42,045 nucleotides of DNA. It comes from Firm-04 sp964463355. Lineage in GTDB: Bacteria > Bacillota > Clostridia > Oscillospirales > Ruminococcaceae. Where the stretch lies: assembly GCA_964463355.1 (NCBI GenBank), contig CAYXBP010000015.1:1-42045 (forward strand), in the 5' to 3' direction. Position 1 is the stretch's first letter. Each line of letters begins with the position of its first letter. The notes beneath the pieces were generated by a model. It did not search any database and was not told where the DNA came from. It worked only from the letters and a program-made list of their open reading frames with translations. The position numbers and the translations under genes are program-made. Positions 27,156-34,343 of the stretch are shown one piece after another.

Positions 27156-28109
27156 ATGCCATTAAAAGTCATTATTGGTGATTTGCTCACATACAGAACA
27201 GATGCCATTGTCATCCCTCTTGTCCCTTTTTCCGGTCCATCATCCAAATACAGCCGAATGACCTATGAGCAAGCCGGCTGCGAAGAATTATTGCTGGCAC
27301 GACAGGCACTGCCAAAAATGAACGATGGTGAATGTGGCATGACAGAGGGGTTTGGGCTGTTTGCTGATTATGTGTTCCACGCACGTGTACCGGAATGGTT
27401 CGGCGGATTGGAACAGGAGCACAGACCTTTGTCAAAATGCTACTGCAATGCCCTGCGTATCGCTGCAGGGAACGGTATACAAAGCATTGCTTTTCCCCTG
27501 CTTGGTGTGGGAACAAATCGAGTCCCTCCCAGAACCGCCTTTATCATCGCTAGGGATGCCTTGAATGGCTACATTCATGCACATGATCTTGCATTGACAG
27601 CATATCTGGTGATTCACCCCTCTGTGATCGAAGAAGTTGAAGATTTGTGCGATCATATTTCCTGTACACAAGAGGTTTCAGAAACCACATCACCCAATCC
27701 GGAAATCCCGCCGCTGGAGAAATTTAAAACCTATATAAATCGAATTGACAATGCATCAAAAATTGCAAAGTTGATGGGATGCAGTACAAGCACCGTTACT
27801 AGAATTCGTAATCATGAATACAAAGGTGTACCGCAAAAATCCACGATTCTTCAGTTAGCGGTCGCACTCGGACTTACCAAAGAGGAACGTTATGAATTTG
27901 TAAACTGTGTACATCCACCCTATCCTTTTGATGAACGTGACGAAGTGCTGGAACAACTGCTTGCACAGGGATACAAAAAATTAACGGATATTGACATAGA
28001 GCTTGAAAAAAGAAATCCGGAATGGGTTCTGATTCATAAATCAAAGGGAGATATACTTCCCAATTCAGAACATAAGATAACAAAAAAAGAACAAGAACGT
28101 AATCCATAA
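27156..28109 (+). CDS. Macro domain fused to a helix-turn-helix domain
   Basis: 317 aa. The N-terminal ~160 residues are a macro domain, which binds ADP-ribose or removes it from proteins or nucleic acids: GDLLTYRTDAIVIPL (the usual NAAN after DAIV is absent) and the phosphate-loop-like FPLLGVGTNRVP at 113-124. A proline-rich linker (about 175-187) leads to an XRE-like helix-turn-helix (about 196-250, ASKIAKLMGCSTSTVTRIRN). The C-terminal 65 residues are charged. I infer a DNA-binding regulator responding to ADP-ribose or a related nucleotide, or an enzyme controlling its own gene. AAAGGAG lies 6 nt before the start, and a strong terminator follows directly. Confidence 0.82.
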   Translation: MPLKVIIGDLLTYRTDAIVIPLVPFSGPSSKYSRMTYEQAGCEELLLARQALPKMNDGECGMTEGFGLFADYVFHARVPEWFGGLEQEHRPLSKCYCNALRIAAGNGIQSIAFPLLGVGTNRVPPRTAFIIARDALNGYIHAHDLALTAYLVIHPSVIEEVEDLCDHISCTQEVSETTSPNPEIPPLEKFKTYINRIDNASKIAKLMGCSTSTVTRIRNHEYKGVPQKSTILQLAVALGLTKEERYEFVNCVHPPYPFDERDEVLEQLLAQGYKKLTDIDIELEKRNPEWVLIHKSKGDILPNSEHKITKKEQERNP

Positions 28110-28150
28110 TGCAAACGCTGTCCTGCTGGGCAGCGTTTGCATTTATTTTG
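28109..28150 (+). terminator. Terminator after macro-HTH gene
   Basis: A perfect 12-bp stem ATGCAAACGCTG/CAGCGTTTGCAT (28109-28120 with 28131-28142), 10-nt loop, tail TTATTTTG. The stem begins on the last base of the stop codon. Confidence 0.88.
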
Positions 28151-28231
28151 CAAAAGTATTGCGTGGTATGCAACGAAATTCCGAACAAGATATGATACAA
28201 TTAGGTCATCCCAAACAGAAAGGATGATTTT

Positions 28232-28837
28232 ATGAATACCAGTTCCTACCTCGAAGAAACTGCCCAGGGAATGCAGGTCATTCCACTCGAAAGTTCATTA
28301 CTTTCGGAAAGAATTATTTTCCTCGATGAACCGATCACTGCAAAAACGGCAGTATGCTTCACACAAGCAATACTCTTGCTCATGGCTTCCCCCGATCCCA
28401 TCACCATCTGCATCAGCTGTACAGGCGGCGAGGTCAATGCAGGACTTGCCATCTACGACCTCCTCCAGAGCTGTCAGAATGAAATCTACATGTACTGCAT
28501 CGGACAGGCTTGCAGCATGGCAGCCGTCCTCCTTGCAGCCGGACAGAAGGGCAGACGTTACATCCTCCCCAACAGCCGCGTCATGATCCACGAGGTACTC
28601 CTCAGTGGCGGCGTGAGTGGCACGGCAACCTCCATTTCCAGAATCTCTGGTTCGATCCTTGAAACAAGGGAACTGCTCAATGGCATCCTTGCAAAACACA
28701 CAGGAAAAAGCATCAAAGAGATTGAACAGGCAACTTCCTTTGATAATTTCATGAATGCGGAAGAAGCCGTTGATTTCGGCATCTGTGATGCGATTGCAAA
28801 GAGAATTGACCACAGAAAGGAGGGGCATCATGTATAA
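28232..28837 (+). CDS. ClpP-like serine peptidase
   Basis: 201 aa. ClpP family with the full catalytic triad: S95 in GQACSMAAVLLAAG, H120 in SRVMIHE, and D171 in SFDNFMNAEEA, the same numbering as classical ClpP. ClpP forms two stacked heptamers and degrades proteins fed by an AAA+ unfoldase. This one differs from housekeeping ClpP (C94 where the family usually has A) and has no ClpX or ClpA next to it. AAAGGATG precedes the ATG. It overlaps the downstream VirD4-like gene by 8 bp, so the two are coupled. ClpP-like genes recur in Clostridia conjugative elements, where their target is unclear. Confidence 0.87.
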   Translation: MNTSSYLEETAQGMQVIPLESSLLSERIIFLDEPITAKTAVCFTQAILLLMASPDPITICISCTGGEVNAGLAIYDLLQSCQNEIYMYCIGQACSMAAVLLAAGQKGRRYILPNSRVMIHEVLLSGGVSGTATSISRISGSILETRELLNGILAKHTGKSIKEIEQATSFDNFMNAEEAVDFGICDAIAKRIDHRKEGHHV

Positions 28838-30038
28838 AAATGGTACGATGCACATTGCAGAAGGCTGTCACTATAGTCTGGATGATTTTAAAACACAGCT
28901 GAACAACAATGTCCTCGTTGTCGGCGGCAGCGGTACAGGCAAGACACGTACCATCGTTACGCCGAACTTGCATGAAGCGTCGGGCAGTTATCTGGTTTCT
29001 GATCCGAAAGGCTATCTTTACAAGCAATATGCTGGATACTTGCAGACAAAGGGTTATAAGGTTGTACTTGTAGATTTTACACATCCGGAAAAAAGCGTAC
29101 ACTACAATCCGATGCATAATATACACAGTACGCAGGATATTCTGAAAATTGCCTCGGTGCTTGTGAATGCGAAAATCTCTGCTGGTGTGGATCCCTACTG
29201 GGACTCCATGACAATCATTCTGCTCTCTGCAATCATCGCCTATATGCTGGAGACAGGTTATCAGCCATGCAATTTCAGCAGCGTTCTGAAGCTTGTCCGG
29301 GAGGGTGAAAGAATAAATGATGACTGTAAAACCTCTAAACTCTCAGATCGTTTTGATGCACTGAAGAAGCAGAATTCCGACAGCTGGGCGTGTGCACAGT
29401 TTGAAAATGTCAATCAAACACCCCACAAAACCTATGATACCATACGTTCCACTCTTGCAGCGAAATTTGCGAGTTTTGATACGCAGGAAATTCAGCATAT
29501 GATGAATGGGAATGATATTGATTTTACAGCTGTCGGTCGGGAGAAAACTACGGTATTCGTTACGGTCAGCGATAACGATCGTTCTATGGACAGCCTTGTG
29601 AATCTGTTTTTCACACAAGCAATGCAATCGCTGTGTGATTATGCAGACAATAATTGTGAGCATAACCGTCTGCCGACTCCTGTTCGATTCATATTGGACG
29701 ATTTTGCAACCAACTGCACAATTGATGGATTCCCACGCATGATTTCTGCGATCCGTTCACGTGGTATTTCCGTTATGCTGATCATTCAGGCAGAATCTCA
29801 GCTGCGGCAAGGATATGGTTTTGACGATAAAACTATTATTTCCAATTGTGATACTTATGCCTATCTCGGCGGAAATGATGTAGAAACAGCACAGGCTATC
29901 AGCGTTCGCTGCAATAAACCACTCAGACAAGTGCTCAATATGCCTGTTGGAAGCTGCTGGGTATTTCGCAGGGGAGCACAGCCTGTATTCACAAAGCTGC
30001 TGAATTTCAGGGATCATATTCAGGAAATGAGTCCATAA
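28830..30038 (+). CDS. VirD4/TraG-like P-loop ATPase lacking membrane anchor
   Basis: 402 aa from ATG at 28830 (AAAGGAGG 6 nt upstream). Type IV coupling-protein family: Walker A VGGSGTGKTR (31-40), SDPKGYLYKQY (57-67), Walker B RFILDDFAT (286-294), and the conserved Q320. Coupling proteins pump DNA or protein into a conjugation channel. Canonical VirD4 and TraG carry N-terminal membrane helices and are 550-700 aa; this protein starts almost directly at the ATPase domain and has none. No relaxase or VirB4 is nearby. It may be an element remnant or a soluble ATPase adapted to another job, possibly with the overlapping ClpP-like peptidase (inference only). Confidence 0.82.
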   Translation: MYKNGTMHIAEGCHYSLDDFKTQLNNNVLVVGGSGTGKTRTIVTPNLHEASGSYLVSDPKGYLYKQYAGYLQTKGYKVVLVDFTHPEKSVHYNPMHNIHSTQDILKIASVLVNAKISAGVDPYWDSMTIILLSAIIAYMLETGYQPCNFSSVLKLVREGERINDDCKTSKLSDRFDALKKQNSDSWACAQFENVNQTPHKTYDTIRSTLAAKFASFDTQEIQHMMNGNDIDFTAVGREKTTVFVTVSDNDRSMDSLVNLFFTQAMQSLCDYADNNCEHNRLPTPVRFILDDFATNCTIDGFPRMISAIRSRGISVMLIIQAESQLRQGYGFDDKTIISNCDTYAYLGGNDVETAQAISVRCNKPLRQVLNMPVGSCWVFRRGAQPVFTKLLNFRDHIQEMSP

Positions 30039-30040
30039 TG

Positions 30041-30065
30041 AAAAATGGGCTGCCACGCAACCCAT
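30041..30065 (-). terminator. Terminator after XRE regulator gene
   Basis: Minus strand: ATGGGTTGC, GTG loop, GCAGCCCAT, then TTTTTCATT. The one G-U pair is consistent with minus-strand use. It begins 3 bp after the XRE gene end and also sits 6 bp past the VirD4-like stop, so it may act for both. Confidence 0.75.
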
Positions 30066-30068
30066 GCC

Positions 30069-30407
30069 TTACTCGTATTCCTGTTCCCGCTTTTTCCTGC
30101 GTGTCTGCTTACGTTCCAGATTCTTCTTGCGAAGCAATGCAGCGGTCTGTTCCAGAACCTCAATATCCTCATCCGTGAGGTCGCTTACATCAAGCACCTG
30201 TGTTTTCTCCTCAATGCCGAGGAGGTAATCCGTGGAAACATGGAATACCCTTGCCAGCTTGATGAGAATTTCCGGCGAAGGATTCCGTTCATAGAGTTCA
30301 TAATTACTGATTGCTGCTTTGGATACAAGAATGCGTTCCGCAAGCTGCTGCTGTGTCAGTCCCGCTCTCTGCCGAAGCTCCTTGACACGTTTTCCAAAGT
30401 CCTGCAT
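30069..30407 (-). CDS. XRE-family transcriptional regulator
   Basis: 112 aa. The N-terminal HTH (about 5-65) is of the Cro/cI type: LRQRAGLTQQQLAERILVSK then AAISNYELYERNPS, with LARVFHVSTDYLLG following, all typical of XRE repressors. A C-terminal acidic then basic helix (LTDEDIEVLEQTAALLRKKN) likely mediates dimerisation. GGAGGAG is 9 nt before the ATG. It is transcribed toward the ClpP/VirD4-like operon and divergently from the repeat-lipoprotein region. It probably represses one or both; candidate operators were not identified with confidence. Confidence 0.88.
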   Translation of the reverse strand: MQDFGKRVKELRQRAGLTQQQLAERILVSKAAISNYELYERNPSPEILIKLARVFHVSTDYLLGIEEKTQVLDVSDLTDEDIEVLEQTAALLRKKNLERKQTRRKKREQEYE

Positions 30408-30449
30408 AAAAACACGCTCCTCCCCCTGTTACTATTTCTATTGTAACAT

Positions 30450-30582
30450 ATTATATGTTTACGATGGTGAATTTATCGCACACAGACTGTTGACTTTTGC
30501 GTTGAAGTGTGCTATAATAATAAAGTCTGAAAATTCCAACCAAAATCTGAAAGGAAGTATTCTTATGAAAATGAAATCCCTG
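30450..30582 (+). repeat. 133-bp repeat, left copy (complete)
   Basis: From ATTATATGTTTACGATGG to GAAATCCCTG. It carries a consensus promoter, a binding site and the first six codons of the lipoprotein gene. It is followed directly by a second copy differing at one base (C/T at 30477 versus 30610). Confidence 0.85.
30490..30518 (+). promoter_or_regulatory. Promoter in left repeat copy
   Basis: TTGACT (30490-30495), 17 bases, TATAAT (30513-30518), extended TGC. It would transcribe the right copy and the lipoprotein gene. Confidence 0.8.
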
Positions 30583-30603
30583 ATTATATGTTTACGATGG
30601 TGA
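30565..30603 (+). pseudogene. Truncated first codons of lipoprotein gene in left repeat
   Basis: The left copy has the same binding site and MKMKSL start as the lipoprotein gene but then runs into the second repeat copy and stops after 12 residues (MKMKSLIICLRW). It is a product of the duplication, or of a mis-joined assembly, and unlikely to be functional. Confidence 0.65.
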
Positions 30604-30622
30604 ATTTATTGCACACAGACTG

Positions 30623-30651
30623 TTGACTTTTGCGTTGAAGTGTGCTATAAT
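30623..30651 (+). promoter_or_regulatory. Promoter in right repeat copy
   Basis: TTGACT (30623-30628), 17 bases, TATAAT (30646-30651), extended TGC. Identical to the left-copy promoter and nearest to the lipoprotein gene. Confidence 0.8.
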
Positions 30652-30665
30652 AATAAAGTCTGAAA

Positions 30666-30765
30666 NNNNNNNNNNNNNNNNNNNNNNNNNNNNNNNNNNN
30701 NNNNNNNNNNNNNNNNNNNNNNNNNNNNNNNNNNNNNNNNNNNNNNNNNNNNNNNNNNNNNNNNN
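30666..30765. other. Assembly gap of exactly 100 N
   Basis: A run of 100 undetermined bases, the usual placeholder length for a scaffold join. True length and content are unknown, so linkage of left and right parts rests on the assembler. Confidence 0.95.
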
Positions 30766-30797
30766 ATTCCAACCAAAATCTGAAAGGAAGTATTCTT

Positions 30798-31955
30798 ATG
30801 AAAATGAAATCCCTGAAAATGATCGCTGCTGGCATGACAGCAGCCGCAATGTGCATGGCTCTGACCGGCTGCGGTGAGAAATCGTTCAATGTGACGGATA
30901 CGATGGAGGTTCGTTTCGATGGCTATAACGGCTATGGCGTCTGCGTACTTGAAAATGAATACGCATGGGTTGACGATGTCAACGACTGGTACGGCAAAGC
31001 AATCAATGATGCACAGCGTGCCGGAAACGAAGCAAAACTCATGGATACCGTAACCTATGTTATCACGCCGTCCGAGGGGCTTTCCAACGGTGACAGTGTG
31101 ACCATCAAGGCAAATATCGGCTCGGCTGCCGATGAATTCGCTTTCCAGCTGGAGGGTGAAGAAATCACTGTAACCGTCGAGGGACTCGAAGAGGTGGAAA
31201 TGTTTGATCCGTTCGAGGATGTGACGGTTTCCTTTGAGGGAATCGCTCCGAATGGAAAAGTCAATGTTCAGTTGGGTGAGAGCAGCGGCGATGTCAAGTA
31301 TCAGGTCAGCCAGAAAAGCGGTCTTTCCAACGGCGATGTCATCACAGTCACTCTCGAACCCAAAGGCGGTATGAATGCCTATGCGGAACGCTATGGCAGG
31401 GCATTTTCCACAACGGAAATGACCTATACCGTGGAAGGGCTGTCTTCCTATGCAGAGGCACTGGACAGCATTCCGGAGGATATGATGTCAAAACTGAAGC
31501 AGCAGGCTGAGGACAGCATACAGGCTTCCACTGCATCCTGGGTAGAAGGAAATTCGATCAAGGAGGCAAAGCTTCTGGGGCATTATTTCCTGACCGCTAA
31601 GGAGGGCTTTTCCGTGAAGCCACAGAATGAATTGTATCTGGTATACGAGATCACAGCGAATGTGACAGGTCTGAAGCGTGGCGGTGATGGAGAGACAATG
31701 GAAACAGCGGAAGAGACGTATTACACCTACTGCCGATTCTCCGATCTGATGCTGCTGCCGGATGGCACATGTTCCGTTGATCTCAGCGCAGGCGAACTGT
31801 GCAGCAACAGGATCAAGAGCGATTACGGATATTATGATTTCTGGGTGGGAGCATCGTTCTACCAGTACAACGGATTCAAGGATCTGGACAGCATGTTCAA
31901 TCACTGCGTCTCGAAGAAGTCCGTAAGCTATCAGTATGAATCGACGGTGCAGTAA
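30798..31955 (+). CDS. Secreted lipoprotein with two internal repeat domains
   Basis: 385 aa. Lipoprotein signal peptide: basic MKMKSLK, hydrophobic stretch to residue 23, lipobox LTGC with C25, so it is anchored to the outer face of the membrane. Two similar beta-rich segments follow, each with a GLSNGD motif (94-99 and 175-180) preceded by a YVITPSE or YQVSQKS strand and followed by a VTIKAN or ITVTLE strand. A less regular C-terminal domain (about 225-385) contains aromatic and cysteine residues. I do not recognise a function. AAAGGAAG lies before the ATG within the repeat, which also supplies the promoter. Probably co-transcribed with the SHOCT protein 18 bp downstream. Confidence 0.82.
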   Translation: MKMKSLKMIAAGMTAAAMCMALTGCGEKSFNVTDTMEVRFDGYNGYGVCVLENEYAWVDDVNDWYGKAINDAQRAGNEAKLMDTVTYVITPSEGLSNGDSVTIKANIGSAADEFAFQLEGEEITVTVEGLEEVEMFDPFEDVTVSFEGIAPNGKVNVQLGESSGDVKYQVSQKSGLSNGDVITVTLEPKGGMNAYAERYGRAFSTTEMTYTVEGLSSYAEALDSIPEDMMSKLKQQAEDSIQASTASWVEGNSIKEAKLLGHYFLTAKEGFSVKPQNELYLVYEITANVTGLKRGGDGETMETAEETYYTYCRFSDLMLLPDGTCSVDLSAGELCSNRIKSDYGYYDFWVGASFYQYNGFKDLDSMFNHCVSKKSVSYQYESTVQ

Positions 31956-31973
31956 TGTAAGGAGGCATACCCA

Positions 31974-32558
31974 ATGAATATTACCTACGATGAAATGACC
32001 CCCGCCATGCAGAAGGCATATCGTTCCACGAATGCTGCCCGAAAAGTAACGCTGTTTTTGTCGCTCGCATTGATTGTGATTGTTTTCATTGCTGTAATCA
32101 TTGGATTTGGAGATGAAATGAATTTTTGGGGATTCATTTCAGCTATTCCTGTAGCGGCTGTCTGCGGCTGTGCTATCGGAGGGCTTGTACATGGACTCGT
32201 ACACTGTGAGTTTGCATTCAAATGGCTTTTCAAGAATCTTCCACTGATTTTGGCTCTTGCCGGCTGTCTGGGCTTGTATTTTCTGGGAGCATTTATAGGA
32301 GTGCCGGTAATTATTGTAGATTTGGTTCTGTTTATTAAAAAGAAACCCCTCGTATATGCATTTGAACACAAACATTTCTTCATGCTGAAATCCGTGCAGA
32401 ACGAAATGGAAGCTGCCATGTACATGGAAGCCGCCGAATCCGCCAGAAGTGAGAGTGCCGCTGAGAAGCTGAGCAATCTGAACAAGCTCAAGGCAGAGGG
32501 AGCAATCACCGAGGAAGAGTATAACACCAAGAAAGCGGAACTGCTTAAAAAAATCTAA
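31974..32558 (+). CDS. Membrane protein with C-terminal SHOCT domain
   Basis: 194 aa. Hydrophobic segments at about 24-45, 52-75, 89-108 and 108-122 form a membrane domain. The last ~30 residues (LSNLNKLKAEGAITEEEYNT and following) match the SHOCT pattern, a short helical hairpin found at protein ends and thought to mediate oligomerisation. AAGGAGG lies 8 nt before the ATG. It is 18 bp after the lipoprotein gene and followed by a strong terminator, forming a two-gene unit at the cell envelope. Role unknown. Confidence 0.82.
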   Translation: MNITYDEMTPAMQKAYRSTNAARKVTLFLSLALIVIVFIAVIIGFGDEMNFWGFISAIPVAAVCGCAIGGLVHGLVHCEFAFKWLFKNLPLILALAGCLGLYFLGAFIGVPVIIVDLVLFIKKKPLVYAFEHKHFFMLKSVQNEMEAAMYMEAAESARSESAAEKLSNLNKLKAEGAITEEEYNTKKAELLKKI

Positions 32559-32570
32559 ATACATACCATA

Positions 32571-32602
32571 AGAGATGTCATCACGGCATCTCTTTTTTTA
32601 TT
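32571..32602 (+). terminator. Terminator after SHOCT gene
   Basis: 7-bp stem AGAGATG/CATCTCT (32571-32577 with 32587-32593), 9-nt loop, followed by seven Ts. Confidence 0.88.
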
Positions 32603-32817
32603 TCTGAAAATCTTTTGCTTTCTCCGTTTTGAACGAAATAAAGTGAGTAAGATTGAACTGAAATTATGCAACTTATACTAAAAAGTCGCTGAATTAGACC
32701 TGATAATGGGTCTGGTTTGGTGGCTTTTATTTTTATTTCCAGCTCATCCAACACTTCTCGTTACATGTACAGGTGAAGGCTTTCACAAAACATTTTTTAT
32801 CAAAAAGGAGCGATTTT

Positions 32818-33003
32818 ATGACAGAAACGAACTATGAAATCAAATCAGAGGCAATGCGTCACGGCATTCGCCTCTACCAGATTGCACAACATCTGCGGAT
32901 CAGCGAGAGCAGCTTCAACCAGAAACTTCGAAGCGAACTTTCAGAAGAAGATCGTAAGCGGTTCTTGTCTGCAATTAAGGAAATATCAGAATCAAAACAG
33001 TAA
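32818..33003 (+). CDS. Small helix-turn-helix protein of mobile element
   Basis: 61 aa from ATG at 32818 (AAAGGAGCG before it; the earlier in-frame ATG at 32773 lacks a site). The pattern IRLYQIAQHLRISESSFNQK then LRSELSEEDRKRFLSAIKEI is a short helix-turn-helix of a type frequent in Firmicute integrative elements and phages. It may regulate replication or excision of the module. It is the first gene of the HTH-Rep-small-recombinase set. Confidence 0.72.
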   Translation: MTETNYEIKSEAMRHGIRLYQIAQHLRISESSFNQKLRSELSEEDRKRFLSAIKEISESKQ

Positions 33004-33059
33004 TACTGTTTCAAAAAGTCAACGGCTGGGATGCCGTTTGAAAGAAGGAGTTTAATAAT

Positions 33060-33098
33060 ATCTTTACGACCATTTTAGGAATAATTCAAACGAGGTGA
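33060..33098 (+). other. Possible 12-codon leader peptide before rep
   Basis: AAGGAG (33045-33050) lies 9 nt before ATC at 33060, which opens a frame ATC TTT ACG ACC ... AGG TGA ending on the rep binding site (GAGGTGA). ATC is not a normal start codon, so this is either a decayed leader or chance. Confidence 0.2.
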
Positions 33099-33103
33099 TT
33101 TCT

Positions 33104-34063
33104 ATGAGGAGTAATATCAGATGTAAAACAACTGAGTGTCCAAAAGCAGGAGTGCAAGTAGCGAAGGTATATTTTCAAACTGACAAAAATCCTAAAGGTT
33201 CACGAGCAAAGAAAACTGAGATGACTGTGCCTGCTATGAAAGCACTGAACGATAAGCATAGCCGGGAAGCATTTGAACTTGTTGTAACCAATAATTTTTT
33301 TGCTCGAGATTTGATGATGACGCTTACTTTTCCATGCGATCTGACGGAGAAGGAACGCATGGATGAACTGAATTGTTTTATCAGAAGGTTGCGTAACCGC
33401 TACACCAAGAACGGTTTGGAACTGCGCTATGTGTATGTTTCTGAATATGGAGAAGAGGAAGGAAAGTTACACTTCCACATCATCGTGAACGGTGCACTGA
33501 AATTTGATGAAATACAGAAATTGTGGAAAAAGAGTCGCAAGCTGAAAGGACTTGGCAATGTTCATGTTGAAAATCTGAAAATTGATGAGCATGGTTTAAT
33601 TGCACTCAGCTACTACTTGGAGAAACAGTGGAAAACTGCTGTTCCTTACAAACGGAAGTGGAGCGGTAGTCGCAACTTAGAACGCCCCGTAGAATCTATT
33701 GATGATAATCTGGTCAGTATCAAAGACTATCAAAAAATTTGTGAGTCTACCTGTCCGGCTGATTTGAAAAAAATTGTAGAAAAGCTTTTTGGGGATTATC
33801 AGCTTTTGAATTATGATATCGGATTTGAAAAGCTGTATAACGAAGTCACAGGCAGCTATCATATCAAGTTTGTAATGATTGAGAAATCCAAAGCTAACCA
33901 ATATGTTGGGCGCAATTATGTTCCGCTGGTACATAATAGTGTTGATTTGTGGTCGGATTCTTCCTTCCATGTAGTTTCATCGAAGCCAGATGGATCTCTG
34001 CTTGTAGATATGAAGTATCCCGAATTCTATTATGATGAAGCGACACCGCATACGGCAAAGTAA
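33104..34063 (+). CDS. HUH-family replication initiator / Rep protein
   Basis: 319 aa from ATG at 33104 (GAGG 8 nt upstream; an in-frame GTG at 33095 overlaps that site). Rolling-circle Rep features: motif 1 MMTLTFP (71-77), the metal-binding HUH motif KLHFHIIVNG with H123 and H125, and a motif-3-like ALSYYLEKQ with Y170/Y171 and K174. It would nick one strand at an origin and stay covalently bound through tyrosine. The origin was not located. It lies between the HTH gene and a large serine recombinase, as in small integrative/mobilisable elements of Clostridia. Confidence 0.85.
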   Translation: MRSNIRCKTTECPKAGVQVAKVYFQTDKNPKGSRAKKTEMTVPAMKALNDKHSREAFELVVTNNFFARDLMMTLTFPCDLTEKERMDELNCFIRRLRNRYTKNGLELRYVYVSEYGEEEGKLHFHIIVNGALKFDEIQKLWKKSRKLKGLGNVHVENLKIDEHGLIALSYYLEKQWKTAVPYKRKWSGSRNLERPVESIDDNLVSIKDYQKICESTCPADLKKIVEKLFGDYQLLNYDIGFEKLYNEVTGSYHIKFVMIEKSKANQYVGRNYVPLVHNSVDLWSDSSFHVVSSKPDGSLLVDMKYPEFYYDEATPHTAK

Positions 34064-34093
34064 TCCCATGGTTTGAAAGGAGGTGCATGTTTC

Positions 34094-34246
34094 ATGCACG
34101 ATGAATGGAGCGGATTGGCAAATTTGTTGGCAGAGTTGATCGAGAAACATGCATCTGAACTTGATTTTGATGATATGCCGCTGCCGAGAGAAGAACCTGA
34201 TGCAAAATTACATACAGAAAAGATGAAAAAGCCGCATAGTGATTGA
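34094..34246 (+). CDS. Small acidic protein (50 aa) between rep and recombinase
   Basis: 50 aa: MHDEWSGLANLLAELIEKHA, an acidic patch SELDFDDMPLPREEP, and a basic tail ending KKPHSD. AAAGGAGG lies 10 nt before the ATG. Its stop codon overlaps the -35 box of the recombinase promoter. No known domain is recognised; similar small acidic ORFs occur at this place in related elements (from memory). It may modulate Rep or the recombinase. Confidence 0.6.
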   Translation: MHDEWSGLANLLAELIEKHASELDFDDMPLPREEPDAKLHTEKMKKPHSD

Positions 34247-34271
34247 CAGAAGCGAAACAACATGGTATAAT
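34243..34271 (+). promoter_or_regulatory. Promoter of large serine recombinase
   Basis: TTGACA (34243-34248), 17 bases, TATAAT (34266-34271) with extended TGG: a near-perfect consensus promoter, directly followed by a terminator-like leader. Confidence 0.88.
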
Positions 34272-34273
34272 AG

Positions 34274-34332
34274 TCGTGAGAGGTAGTGTCCAAACTTTTC
34301 AGAGACACGCTTCTCACGATATTTTATTTTTG
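34274..34332 (+). promoter_or_regulatory. Leader terminator (attenuator) of recombinase gene
   Basis: Starting within a few bases of the predicted transcript start, TCGTGAGA (34274-34281) pairs with TCTCACGA (34312-34319), with an inner GTGTC/GACAC stem. TATTTTATTTTT follows. Transcripts should mostly stop here, 11 bases before the recombinase start, unless relieved. Confidence 0.75.
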
Positions 34333-34343
34333 GGAGAAAAGAG

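Larger units (their letters stand above)
30583..30815 (+). repeat. 133-bp repeat, right copy, split by assembly gap
   Basis: 83 bases (30583-30665) plus 50 bases (30766-30815) rebuild the same 133-bp unit. The 100 Ns sit where the left copy has no bases, between GTCTGAAA and ATTCCAACC. More repeat copies may be hidden in the gap, or the gap may be an assembler artefact. Confidence 0.8.

Noticed and set aside
28143..28231. Promoter for the ClpP-like gene
   Set aside because: TATGAT and TACAAT -10 candidates have no acceptable -35 at 16-18 bp; TTGCGTGGTATGCAA is only a near-palindrome.
32640..32760. Promoter and attenuator before the small HTH gene
   Set aside because: TTGAAC/TATACT spacing is only 15, and the AGACC/GGTCT stem is weak and separated from the T-rich stretch; too uncertain to annotate.
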